Of a stretch of 64,000 nt of DNA, positions 50,941 through 60,500 are shown one piece after another (within the stretch, counting starts at the first letter, position 1; the number at the start of each line of letters is the position of its first letter). The notes below the pieces were generated by a model. It worked only from the letters and a program-made list of their open reading frames with translations. It was not told where the DNA came from and did no database searches. A program made the translations under genes and the position numbers. Source of the DNA: Micromonospora rubida (GTDB lineage Bacteria; Actinomycetota; Actinomycetes; Mycobacteriales; Micromonosporaceae); the NCBI RefSeq assembly GCF_009908295.1, contig NZ_JAAALO010000001.1, positions 682,001-746,000 of the forward strand, read 5' to 3'.

Positions 50941-52524
50941 TCAGGCTCGGCGGTGCGCGACCAGGACGGCGTCGTGGATGGTGATCTCGCGTCCCTCGGG
51001 GTCGACCGCCGCGCGTGGGCGGGCCTCGGCGGCCAGCACCTGCCACGTGGCCGGGTCGAGCGAGGACGCGACCTCCTCGCCGGTGAACATCATCTCCGGG
51101 AAGTGCATCCGGCGGGCGGTGGTTCGCAGGTCCGACGGGTGATGGCCGACGATCAGCAGGGTGCCGCCGGGGGCCACCGCGGCGGCCAGCCGGGCGAACA
51201 GCTCCCGCCGCGCCTCGCCCGGCAGGTGCATGAACTGCGCCGACACCAGGTCGTACGCGCCCTCGGCGGGCGGCTGGTCGCGCAGGTCCGCGTGCGTCCA
51301 CTCGATGCGGCCCGCGACCGCCGGACCAGCGGTGGCGGCGTGGGCGGCGGCCCGCTCCAGGGCGGTGGTGGAGATGTCGACCGCCGTGACCCGCCAGCCC
51401 CGTTCGGCCAGCCAGAGCGCGTCGGCGCCCTCGCCGCAGCCGACATCGAGCGCCCGGCCCGGGGGCAGCCCGGTGGCGTCCGCGACGAGCTGCGGGTTCG
51501 GGCGACCGCTCCACACCGCCGCGCGGGCTCGGTAACGCTCCTCCCAGGCGGCCTCCTCGAACATCGTGTCCGCCTGGTGCCGGTAGGCGGCCACGGCGTC
51601 ACGGGTCTCCTCGGCGACGAGGTCGGCGTTGATCGCCGCGCCGGCGGCCAGACCCGCCGCGGCGGCCGTGATCACCTGGGCGCGTACGTCGGCCACGTTG
51701 CCCGCCACCCACACGCCGGGCACGGCGGTGGCCCCGGTCGGGTCGGCGGAGACCTGGCTGCCGATCACCTGCCCACCGAACTCCACGTCGACCGGCGTCA
51801 GGCCGAGCGACTCCAGCACCTCCGCGCGGGCGGTGAACCGCGGCGCCACGACCAGCGCGTCGAGCGCGACCACCTCGCCCGAGGCCAGCCGTACCCCGGT
51901 CAGCGTGTCGCCGGCCACCTCCAGCCCCGCGACCGGGCCGTCCACGACGGTGATCCCGCGCGCCGCGAGCCGCTCGGTCTCCTCGGCGCCGGGCGTCGTG
52001 CCGTGCAGCAGCAGCATCACGTGCGGGCTCCACTGCCGCCACAGGTCCGCCTGGTGCGCGGCCATCGGGCCAGTGGCCAGGACGCCGAGGCGCCGGTCCC
52101 GGACCTCCCACCCGTGGCAGTACGGGCAGTGCAGCACGTCGCGCCCCCACCGCTCGGCCACCCCCGGCACGTCGGGCAGCTCGTCCACGAGCCCGGTCGT
52201 CACCAGCAGCCGCCGCGCCCGCACGCCGCGCCCGCCGTCCAGCGTCACGACGAACCCGGCACCGTCCCGCGACGCGGTCTCGGCCCGACCGGCGACGACC
52301 TCGCCGCCGTACCGGGTCACCTCGGCACGCCCGGCCGCCACCAGGTCGGCCGGCGGCGTGCCTTCCCGGGTCAGATAGTTGTGCACGTGGCCGGCCGGCG
52401 CGTTGCGCGGCTGTCCGGCGTCCACCACCAGCACCGACCGTCGCGCCCGCGCCAGCGCCAGCGCCCCACTCAGCCCGGCTGCGCCCCCACCGACCACCAC
52501 CACGTCGTACGTCTCGTCCGTCAT
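50941..52524 (-). CDS. FAD-dependent pyridine nucleotide oxidoreductase fused to a SAM methyltransferase
   Basis: 527 residues. Residues 1-300 are a thioredoxin-reductase-like flavoprotein: VVVVGGGAAGLSGALALARA (FAD), LHCPYCHGWE with the CPYC redox pair, LGVLATGP and GVWVAGNVADVRAQVITAAAAG. A linker follows (EETRDAVAAYRHQADTM). Residues about 335-525 form a class I methyltransferase: LDVGCGEGADALWLAERGW (motif I), AVDIS, and DLVSAQFMHLP. This bifunctional architecture is known in actinobacteria, but the substrate is unknown. ATG 52524 has an operator-like palindrome about 62 bases upstream. Confidence 0.9.
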   Translation of the reverse strand: MTDETYDVVVVGGGAAGLSGALALARARRSVLVVDAGQPRNAPAGHVHNYLTREGTPPADLVAAGRAEVTRYGGEVVAGRAETASRDGAGFVVTLDGGRGVRARRLLVTTGLVDELPDVPGVAERWGRDVLHCPYCHGWEVRDRRLGVLATGPMAAHQADLWRQWSPHVMLLLHGTTPGAEETERLAARGITVVDGPVAGLEVAGDTLTGVRLASGEVVALDALVVAPRFTARAEVLESLGLTPVDVEFGGQVIGSQVSADPTGATAVPGVWVAGNVADVRAQVITAAAAGLAAGAAINADLVAEETRDAVAAYRHQADTMFEEAAWEERYRARAAVWSGRPNPQLVADATGLPPGRALDVGCGEGADALWLAERGWRVTAVDISTTALERAAAHAATAGPAVAGRIEWTHADLRDQPPAEGAYDLVSAQFMHLPGEARRELFARLAAAVAPGGTLLIVGHHPSDLRTTARRMHFPEMMFTGEEVASSLDPATWQVLAAEARPRAAVDPEGREITIHDAVLVAHRRA

Positions 52525-52585
52525 GTGCGTCCCTCCGCTCGTTAGGGACAACCGTTCCGCGGGCCCCGCCGATCCGACAAGTAAA

Positions 52586-52602
52586 TTTGCCGTTCTGGCA
52601 AA
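52586..52602. promoter_or_regulatory. Inverted repeat TTTGCC-N5-GGCAAA upstream of the oxidoreductase fusion
   Basis: Perfect 6-base arms (52586-52591 and 52597-52602) in an AT-richer patch of the promoter region. No regulator gene lies next to it. Confidence 0.5.
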
Positions 52603-52641
52603 CGACGAGACCACGGCGAAGTGACCGTCCACGGGACAGCG

Positions 52642-52683
52642 GGAACGGGTACGGCGGTCCCGGGTGACCGCCGTACCCGTTCC
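52642..52683 (-). terminator. Terminator closing the large tail-like operon
   Basis: Perfect 18-bp stem GGAACGGGTACGGCGGTC (52642-52659) and GACCGCCGTACCCGTTCC (52666-52683) with a CCGGGT loop, 5 bases past the endolysin-like gene. Confidence 0.93.
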
Positions 52684-52688
52684 GAGGG

Positions 52689-53723
52689 TCAGTAGGCGAC
52701 CTTGACCTGCATCTGCCGCCAGGTCTGCGGGCCGACGACCCCGTCGACCGTGATCCCGCGCATCCCCTGGTACCAGCGCACGCCGGCCTCGGTCCGCGCG
52801 TCGAAGGCGCCGGTCGCCCGGCCGCACCGCCGCTCCCCCACGAACCGCTGGACGAAGGCCACGTCGTCGCCGTTCGTCCCCCGGCGCAGGGTGCGCGAGC
52901 CGGGTGCCCGCCCGGCCGGCGTCGGCGCGGGCGGCCTGGTCGCCTCGCGCAGGGCGGCGACCGTCCACGGACCGACGACGCCGTCCACCGCCAGCTTCCG
53001 GGACTGCTGGAAGGTACGCACCCATGCCTCGGTGGCGGCCCCGAAGTCCCCGTCGACGGCCAGCCTGGCACCCAGCCGACCCGCGACGGTCTGCAACTCG
53101 CGTACGTCGCTGCCCCGGCTGCCGCGCCGCAACACCCGGTCACCGAGCTTCGGCACCGGCGCGGTGACGATCCCCCAGCTCCGGTCGCTCCGCTCCGCCG
53201 ACGGGGTGTGGCCGACGCTGACGTGCAGGTGCTTGTCGTGCGGGTTGCTGCCGGTGTACCGGGCCGGGGCGAAGCCCCGCGTCCGGCTCCAGATCGTCCG
53301 GTCGAAGATCACGTACTGGGTGGACGGGTGCGCGATGCACTTGCGGATCACCAGCGGCGGGTCGATGCCGTCCCGGTCGACGTCGAGCGCGTTGACCGAG
53401 CGGTCGTCCGCGTCCGGGTTGTGGTCGGAGGTGCCGGCCTGGTGGGCGGCGTCACCGATCCAGCCGTCCGAGGCGCGGTCCCGGTGCGGCCAGCGCCGGT
53501 CGATCTCGTCGCGCAACAGCCGCAGCGTCGGCGCCAGGTGGAACGCCACGAGCCCGGCTGGCTCCGGCGACGGCTCCTCCTCGGCGGCGAAGAGGTCGTA
53601 CTCGACCGCCTCCCCGATCCGGCCTCCCGGATCGTCGTCCTCCGGGGTCCGGTCGACGTCGACCTGATCGATCACCGCGTCCACCTCGTGCTCCTCTCTG
53701 CTGATCGCCGGTGGGGGTGTCAC
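52689..53723 (-). CDS. Endolysin-like M15-type peptidase with two peptidoglycan-binding domains
   Basis: 344 residues. An acidic N-terminus (about 1-55) precedes a peptidase domain with TSDHNPDADD (His101), NALDVDRDGID (Asp114) and KHLHVSVG (His167), the zinc site pattern of phage-type D-Ala-D-Ala carboxypeptidase/endolysins. DEIDRRWPHRDRASDGWIGD resembles actinophage lysins. Two PG-binding domains follow (about 195-262 and 278-342; GDFGAATEAWVRTFQQ and GAFDARTEAGVRWYQG). There is no signal peptide, so it must leave the cell by lysis or as part of an assembly. Its ATG overlaps the fibre-gene stop as ATGA. It is the last gene of the operon. Confidence 0.88.
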   Translation of the reverse strand: MTPPPAISREEHEVDAVIDQVDVDRTPEDDDPGGRIGEAVEYDLFAAEEEPSPEPAGLVAFHLAPTLRLLRDEIDRRWPHRDRASDGWIGDAAHQAGTSDHNPDADDRSVNALDVDRDGIDPPLVIRKCIAHPSTQYVIFDRTIWSRTRGFAPARYTGSNPHDKHLHVSVGHTPSAERSDRSWGIVTAPVPKLGDRVLRRGSRGSDVRELQTVAGRLGARLAVDGDFGAATEAWVRTFQQSRKLAVDGVVGPWTVAALREATRPPAPTPAGRAPGSRTLRRGTNGDDVAFVQRFVGERRCGRATGAFDARTEAGVRWYQGMRGITVDGVVGPQTWRQMQVKVAY

Positions 53724-55597
53724 GCGGCGGTGGGGGTCGCCGGCGCCGGATCGGGCGTCGGATCGGTGCCGGCCGGGGCAGGCCGGACGGTGTGCGGCGC
53801 CGCGGCGGGAATCTCGGCCACCAACGGGTCGAGGTCCGCGCGGATCGCCGAGACCTGCCAGTAGAAGGCGTGCGACGCCTTGGACCCGTCGACGGTGCGG
53901 ACCCGGAACTCGCCGGCCACGACCCGCGACGCCGCCAGCGGTGACACCGGCTCGTCGTCGTCGAAGACCGGGGTGAGCTGGACGGTGCGGCCCTCCAGCC
54001 GGGTCAGCGCCTCGAAGTACTCGGGCAGGTCGACGGTGGCGGCCCCGTCGACGAGCCGCCCCTCACCCCGGTAGTAGACGCCGTTCTCGGGGCCCTCCAA
54101 CGCGGCGTGCACCAGCAACCGGCGGTCCGGATCAGCCGGGTCGTCGAGCGGGTGGTCGATGACGAACTGCTTGGTCCGGCCCACGATCTTGCCGGTGGCG
54201 GCCTCCAACGAGATCGGGTACGGGCCGCCGGCCGGCCCCGCGTACATCGCCCCGGAGACGAACAGGTCGAAGGTGCTGACGCCCCCGCCGCTCCAGTCGG
54301 GAATCGAGTTCGGGCTCGTCTTCACCCCGAGTCGGCCGTTGACCTGAAGATCACCGCCGATCAGACCCCGCTTCTCCACCCACAGGCAGCCCGCGTCCGG
54401 CTCGGAGCTGCCGCCGTGCCCGATGTACACGCCCTGGGTGTTGAGCAGGTACAGCCGCTCCGGGCCGGTCAGGTGCAGCCGGCCGGCCCCGAGGAGATAT
54501 CCCGACGCGGGGAGGTGGACGTTCCCGCCCACCCCGAGCGCCCCCTGCACGGTCAGGTCCCCGCTGGCGCCGGCCTCCTTGACCACGAAAAGCCCGGCAC
54601 CGGCCCTGACCGCCACCTGGCCGTCGCTGAGCAGGTTCAGCCCGCCGCGTCCGCGCACCCGGGCGGCCCGCAGTTCCTGCACCTCCAGGTCCGCGTACGG
54701 GCGGCTGTGCAGGGGGTAGCCCAACGAGGGGGTGTCCGTGCTGCGGTCGACCAGTTCGAAGCCTCGGCCGGCCCGGAAGGAGAACTGCCCGTGCTGGACG
54801 CCGGGCCCCCAGAAGCCGAGGCCGGCGGCCACCTGGTCGGCCGGCACGGCGGTGCCGTCGAGGCTGCCCAGGTGCAGCATGCTCTGGCTGATCCGCAGCC
54901 GGTCCGCGCCGGCCTGGTGGAAGGTGATCGCGTCGTCGGGGTCGTTGTTGTTGCCGATCCGCAGGACGGTGTTCTCGCCGGCCGCCGCCCAGTAGCGGAT
55001 GAACGCCTCGTCGCCGGCCCCACCCCCGGCGTTGGCGGGAAACTGGATGCCGGCCTGCGGCGAGTTGCCGACGGACGGCACGAGCGCCCCGACCGGCACC
55101 CGCAGGCCGGCGACCAGCCGGCCGGTGCTCTGCACGGTCACCACGCCCTGGCTGCGGACCACCCGGCCGAGCACGATCGCGCGCTGTGGGTCGGCCGGCG
55201 GTGCGGTGGTCAGCTCCACCCGGCCCTCCTCGGTCCACCGGGTCTCGGCGGCCACCCCGCCCTCGTCGCGCCGGTCGGTCAGCGTCTCGAGGTAGCGCAG
55301 GGTGACGTGGAACGTGCCGTCGCCGGGCGGGCTCACCCGGCGGCTCGCCGGCACCACGATGAGCAGCCCGTCGGCGTCGACGGCCGCGCCCTCGGCGACC
55401 GTGACGTCGCCCCCGGTCGCGCTGAGCTCCAGCCCGCTGACCACCCCGACCGGCTGCCGCAGCCGGGCGGTGAGGTGCTGGCGGGACAGCAGGTAGTCCA
55501 CCGCCTGGGCCAGGTCGGCGGCCCGCAGGTACTGGTGGTCGTAGTACCGGGGCCGGGCCATCGGCAGCGGCACGTCGTTCTTCCAGTTGATCGTCAT
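53720..55597 (-). CDS. Tail-fibre-like protein
   Basis: 625 residues, no signal peptide. The N-terminal segment MARPRYYDHQYLRAADLAQAVDYL, then VVSGLELSA and GAAVDADGLLIVVP, resembles the baseplate/fibre attachment domain found in tail-like systems. The middle is a long run of Gly-rich strand repeats with segments such as GGDLQVNGRLGVKTSPN, typical of trimeric fibres. The C-terminal part (RLLVHAALEGPENGVYYRGEGRLVDGAATV, LPEYFEALTR) matches a domain seen in phage and bacterial tail fibres. A Pro/Ala-rich tail ends the protein. ATG 55597 is 52 bases after the upstream stop. The assignment is by recognition, not by search. Confidence 0.72.
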   Translation of the reverse strand: MTINWKNDVPLPMARPRYYDHQYLRAADLAQAVDYLLSRQHLTARLRQPVGVVSGLELSATGGDVTVAEGAAVDADGLLIVVPASRRVSPPGDGTFHVTLRYLETLTDRRDEGGVAAETRWTEEGRVELTTAPPADPQRAIVLGRVVRSQGVVTVQSTGRLVAGLRVPVGALVPSVGNSPQAGIQFPANAGGGAGDEAFIRYWAAAGENTVLRIGNNNDPDDAITFHQAGADRLRISQSMLHLGSLDGTAVPADQVAAGLGFWGPGVQHGQFSFRAGRGFELVDRSTDTPSLGYPLHSRPYADLEVQELRAARVRGRGGLNLLSDGQVAVRAGAGLFVVKEAGASGDLTVQGALGVGGNVHLPASGYLLGAGRLHLTGPERLYLLNTQGVYIGHGGSSEPDAGCLWVEKRGLIGGDLQVNGRLGVKTSPNSIPDWSGGGVSTFDLFVSGAMYAGPAGGPYPISLEAATGKIVGRTKQFVIDHPLDDPADPDRRLLVHAALEGPENGVYYRGEGRLVDGAATVDLPEYFEALTRLEGRTVQLTPVFDDDEPVSPLAASRVVAGEFRVRTVDGSKASHAFYWQVSAIRADLDPLVAEIPAAAPHTVRPAPAGTDPTPDPAPATPTAA

Positions 55598-55649
55598 CGG
55601 TTTCTCCGCGCGGTTTCGGGATCGGTGGATACGGGCGGGGCGGCAGGGC

Positions 55650-57581
55650 TCATCGGGGCTCCACGGCGTCGTAGCGCAAGCCGCTGGAGACGGCGCCGCC
55701 GGTGGGGTGCCGGGAGCGGCCGAGCCACAGGTGCACCGAGCCGTCCACGCCACGGGCCAACTGCCACCGGCGCAGCACCCGGACCCCGGCTCGGCCGATC
55801 TCCTCCTCGGGGACGGCCAGTTCGACCACCCCGGTGCCGCCGGGGCCGGGCCGCCAGTCGAGCACCCGGCTGTGCCCGAGCACCGGGACCGGCGGCCCGT
55901 CGCGGGTCGGCTGCTGGATCGGCACCCGCCGCAACCGCACCGCCGTCGGGTCGCCGGCCGGCGCGGTGGGCACGAGCGGCACCCAGTTCTCCGGCACGGT
56001 GGTGGCGAACGCGTAGGACAGCTCGGGCACGACCACCGGGCGTCCGGTCGCCGGGTCGACCGGCGGCGGGTCGGGCACCGGCGGGCGGGCCGGTACGGCG
56101 GACCGGGCGACCTGCGCGCTCCGGTCGATCGCCCGGCCGGTCGCGCCGGTCACCGTACGCTCGATCGCCCAGACCAGGTTCGCCATCTCGTCCCGGCCGA
56201 ACCGGACCTCCTCGACCGGCTCGGAGTCCACAGTGGCGGCCGCCGTCGCGGGCAGGACGAGCACGTCGGCGGGCCCGTCGGTGACGGCGCCGGACGGCCG
56301 GAACAACGCCCAGCCCCGCCCGCCGGGGGCGGCCGGCACCAGGGTCCGGGTGCCGAACGTGTCCGTGACGATCAGCGACCTGATCCGGGTGGCCGAGCCG
56401 ACCGGCAGCTCCAGCGGGACGATGAAGTGGTCGTTGGCGTAGACCAGGCCGTACTCGAGCAGGAACATCCTGGCCAGGTCACCGGCGCCCGCCCCGACCT
56501 GGCCCAGGTTGATCCGGGAGTCCTCCATCTCCCAGAACCGGGTGGCCGGCATCCCGGCGTAGCCGACCGGGGTGGGCAGGGTGATCCGGACCAGTTCCTG
56601 GCTGGCCGGTTGCGCCTGCAGGGTGTCGACCGGCGCGTGGTCGAAGTGGTACCAGTCCAGCCGGTCACCGTCGTACTCCCGGGCGGTCAGCACCAGCTCG
56701 CCGGCCGATCCGGCGGCGCCGACGGCGAACTCGTACTCCATCCGCTCCCGCTGCCAGGCGGCGCCCTCCAACCCGGCCGCGCTGATCAGCGGGTGGAAGT
56801 CGGCCGGCGGCCACGGTGGCGTCGCCGGCCGGGGGTCGACCCCCGGCGCGATGACCGCCGGCAGCTGCAACAGGTACCCACCGGGCGGGCCGGGCGGGCG
56901 GGGCGGCACCCCGAGCCAGGCCAGCCAGCCCGTGATCGCGGTACGCAGCGCGCCGGCCAGCGCCGGCGGCACCGGCAGGTCGTCCTCGACCGTCCCGGCC
57001 GCGCAGGCGCGCAGCAGCAGGTCGCCGTGCGGCACCCGGCCGGCGACCACCCGCAGGTAGCCGACCGTGCCCGCGTCGGCCGCCGACGGGGCGTCCGGGG
57101 GCACCGCGGGGATCCGGTAGCGGTCGGCGACCGCCGGGCCCAGCTCGCCGCCGCCGGCCTCGGCCAGCAGCCGCAGGAACTGCTGGCCGGTCTCCGCCGA
57201 GAGGCGCAGGTCGTCGGCGGTGGCCGCGCCCTCCCGCTCGACGAGCGCCTCCAGCGGGATGCCGGCCGGCAGCCCGATGGTGCTGCCCGAGGCGGCTCCC
57301 GGGCGGTACCGGGTGAACGGGGTCACCTCGGCGTGCACCCGGGCGACCACCGGCGAGCCGGCGTCCTCGCCGGTGAACTCGCCGAGCTGCCACTGCCGGG
57401 CGAGCAGCCACAGCGGGTCGGCGGTACGCGCCTCCAGAGCCGGGCTCAGGTCGCCGCGCCGGGTACGCGGCTCCAGCCGGGTCCAGGTGGTCACCGACCC
57501 CGGCGGATCCTGCGGCGTGGTCGGCCCGGCGGCCGGCGGCCCGCCCGGCGCCACCTGGTTGTCGTGCACGAGGTGGCTCAT
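55650..57581 (-). CDS. Conserved large protein of unknown function in tail-like operon (643 residues)
   Basis: The N-terminus contains TADPLWLLARQWQLGEFTGED, followed by GSPVVARVHAEVTPFTRYRPG. A mostly all-beta or mixed region follows, with an internal motif DWYHFDHAPVDTLQAQPAS and LWAIERTVTG-type VWAIERTVTGATG. No signal peptide, membrane segment or catalytic signature is visible. Its ATG overlaps the stop of the 1574-residue gene (57578-57581), so the two are probably made in fixed ratio and act together. I do not recognise the family. It is rich in Pro and Ala, as are its neighbours. Confidence 0.75.
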   Translation of the reverse strand: MSHLVHDNQVAPGGPPAAGPTTPQDPPGSVTTWTRLEPRTRRGDLSPALEARTADPLWLLARQWQLGEFTGEDAGSPVVARVHAEVTPFTRYRPGAASGSTIGLPAGIPLEALVEREGAATADDLRLSAETGQQFLRLLAEAGGGELGPAVADRYRIPAVPPDAPSAADAGTVGYLRVVAGRVPHGDLLLRACAAGTVEDDLPVPPALAGALRTAITGWLAWLGVPPRPPGPPGGYLLQLPAVIAPGVDPRPATPPWPPADFHPLISAAGLEGAAWQRERMEYEFAVGAAGSAGELVLTAREYDGDRLDWYHFDHAPVDTLQAQPASQELVRITLPTPVGYAGMPATRFWEMEDSRINLGQVGAGAGDLARMFLLEYGLVYANDHFIVPLELPVGSATRIRSLIVTDTFGTRTLVPAAPGGRGWALFRPSGAVTDGPADVLVLPATAAATVDSEPVEEVRFGRDEMANLVWAIERTVTGATGRAIDRSAQVARSAVPARPPVPDPPPVDPATGRPVVVPELSYAFATTVPENWVPLVPTAPAGDPTAVRLRRVPIQQPTRDGPPVPVLGHSRVLDWRPGPGGTGVVELAVPEEEIGRAGVRVLRRWQLARGVDGSVHLWLGRSRHPTGGAVSSGLRYDAVEPR

Positions 57582-60500
57582 CGGCCCTCCTGCTCACCCG
57601 GCGCGACGGGTGCCGCGTCCGGTACGAAGTCGGTGGTGGTCGCCGCCTCGGCGACGTTGGTCGGCAGGTAGAACGCGGGCAGGTACTGCCCGCCGGCACC
57701 GAGCGAGTCGAGGTCGGTGACCCGGGCGACGGCCAGGTCGAGGGTCTCCTCGACGGCCTGGGCGAGCCCCGCCGGCTGCCAGGTCGCGGCGCCGTCGGCG
57801 CTGACCGCCAGCAGCACCGCCTGGCCGGCGGCGGCGGCCGGCGCGTCGTACTCGAAGGTCAGCCCGGTCCGCGTCGTGGCCGCCGGCACCACCTCGGTCC
57901 ACTCGTCGACGAGCAGGCCGTGCACCGGCCGGGTGAGGTCGAGGTCGCCGAGGCTGACCAGGACCAGCGAGGTCGGCTGGCTGCCCGGCGGCGGCGCGGC
58001 CTCACCCGCCCACCGGTCGCCGGCCTGGTACGGCAGCTGGGCGACCCGGACCCGCGTCGGCACCCGCACCGTCCCGCCCGCGCCGAGCGCGTCGGCGTAG
58101 GTCAGCACCTCCTGCAACCGGCCCACCGCCGGGCGGACCCGCCCGTAGCGGGCCAGCCAGCGCCGTACCGGGTGGGGCGAGCCGCCCTGCAGGGCGTCGC
58201 TGGCGGCGAGCGCGGTGGTCAGCGCGACCGGGTCGGGGGCCCGGCTGGCCGACAGCACCGGCATGTCGGCGCCGAGCAGCGCCCGGATCCGGGCGACGTG
58301 CAGCTCCCGCCGGTCCGCCGGCGGCGCGGTCGGGTCGTCGAAGTCGGTCTCCGGGTCGCAGACGCAGCCGCCCACCGGGCACGGGGTGCGTCCGCGCGCC
58401 TCGGCCACCAGCCGGCAGTGCGCGGCGACCCGGCGGGCCAGCTCGTCCCCGGCGGACCGGGCGGCCTCCGCTGCGGTGGCGGCGGCGCCGGTCCCCGGCA
58501 GCGGCGGGAGCACCCCGACGATCCCGAAGCCGGCGGCCGTCCGCAGCAGGGTGCGCACGGTGGTCTCGTTCCAGCCCGGGTCGCCCGGGCTGCCGGCGGC
58601 GCGCAGCCCTGTGGCGGTGTCGAGGGCGAGCTGCCACAGCTCGGTGGCCTGGCTCCGGGTGGCGTCGTCGACCTGGACCGGCGCGTCGGAGTCGGTGCCC
58701 AGGTCGGCGGCGAGCAGTTGCCGGCCCCGGCCGAACAGGTCGCGCAGCGCCGCGACCGCGGCGAGGAACTCGGCCAGGCTGACCCGGGAGGCCGGCCAGC
58801 CGGGCGCCCGGTCGTAGTCCAGCTCCAACCGCCACTCGGGGGTCACCTGGGGCGGCGCGAGGCTGCTCCAGGCGACCATTTCGATCCGTCGGTCCAGGTC
58901 GGTGCCGGCCGGGGCCCCCGGATGCGGCGGCGCGGCGAGGTGGTCCACCGCCGCCACCTGGAGGCGGTCCAGGCTGCCCTCGACGTGGTCGGTGACGCCG
59001 CCGTCCGGCGCGTGCCAGCGCGCCCGCCAGCACACCCGGTTCGCGGGCGGCAGCAGCGCGGCGGTCAGCGCGTCGGCCGCGGCGCCGATGACCCGGGGCT
59101 GCTCGGAGCGGCCGGCCGGCCAGTCGGAGCGCCGGTCGGCGAACCGGGCGTCGAGGTTGAACAGCAGGGCGACCCGGTGGGTGACGCTCACCCCGCCGGC
59201 CGGGGTGCGGGTGAAGTGCAGCTCGGGCGGGCTGCCGGCCGCGCCGGAGGCGACGTCCACCGCCGCGGCGGCGCGGTCCATGTCGCCCACGGCGAGCTGG
59301 TGCACGCCCTCGGCCAGCAGGGCGTCGGCCACCGCGTCGGCGTGGTCGGCCAGCTCGGCGAGCACCTCACCGACGGCGATCCGGGCGCCGCCGGGCAGCT
59401 TCGCCAGCTCGGTGGCGAGCGCGCCGGCCCGGTGCAGCCGGTGCAGCTCCAACCCGTCGGCGACGGCGGTGGACGCGACCGTGCCGACGATGTCCGGCGG
59501 GCCGTCCCCGTTCGGGTCGACCCGGTGCGCACGGACCGGGGCCAGCCGGCGGAACAGCGGGATGTACTGGTCGAGCGGGCCGCCCGGGTGATCGTGCAGG
59601 CCGCGCTCGAAGCGGTAGCCGAGCAGTTCGCCCAGCGCCTGCCCGTCGCGCATGCCGGCGAGGATCTGCCCGGCCAGCCGGACCCGGCGCGAGGAGAGGT
59701 CGACCGCGACGGGGTTGTCGTCGCCGCCGCCGTGCGAGCGCCACGCGCTGCGCAGCACCGCGGCGGTGACCGCCTGCGCCGGCGACGGGGCGTGCACATG
59801 GCCGGCGTCGGCCGGGGCCGCCACGAGCTGCGGGGGCGCGGCGGTGTCCGGTACGTGCGCGGGCCGGTCGACGAGCGTGGGCGGCGGCGCCGGGTGCAGG
59901 TCGGTGAGCCAGCCGTACGCGCCGACGTGCACCCCGTCGGGCGTCCCGGCCGGCCGGGTGGCGGCCAGCCGGTCCAGCCGGGTGCTGGCCAGCGAGGTGA
60001 TCCAGGCGTCCAGCCGGTGGGCGGTGAGCCCGAGCGTCCCGGCGACGTACCGGTCCAGGTCGTCCGGGTCGAGAGCGGCCGGGTCGTCCCCGGTGGGGGC
60101 CAGCCCGGTCGCCAGGTCGGCCAGCGCGTCGCGGAGTTCGCGCAGGTCGGCGGTTGCCAGCCGGTGCCGGGTGTCGTCGTCCCCGGCTGCGGCGGCGAGG
60201 TACTCGCCCACGCTCCTGCCGCCGGTGCCGGGCACGGTGACCGCCAGCCGTCGGCGCAGCGTCGGGGTGACCTCGCCCGGCCGGATGTCGACCAGTTCCG
60301 GCTCGGGGATCTCGGCGGCGGCCGGCAGCCCGGCGGCCTCGGCGAGCAGGTCGGCGGCGGCCGAGTGTTCGGCGATCAGCGCCGCCCGCAGCAGCCGGTG
60401 GAACAGCGGCACCGGCCCCGCCGAGGCGGGTGCCGCCGGGATCTGGTCGCCGCGCAGGCCCACGGCGGCGAGCGCGTCGAGGTAGGCGCGGATCCGGTCG

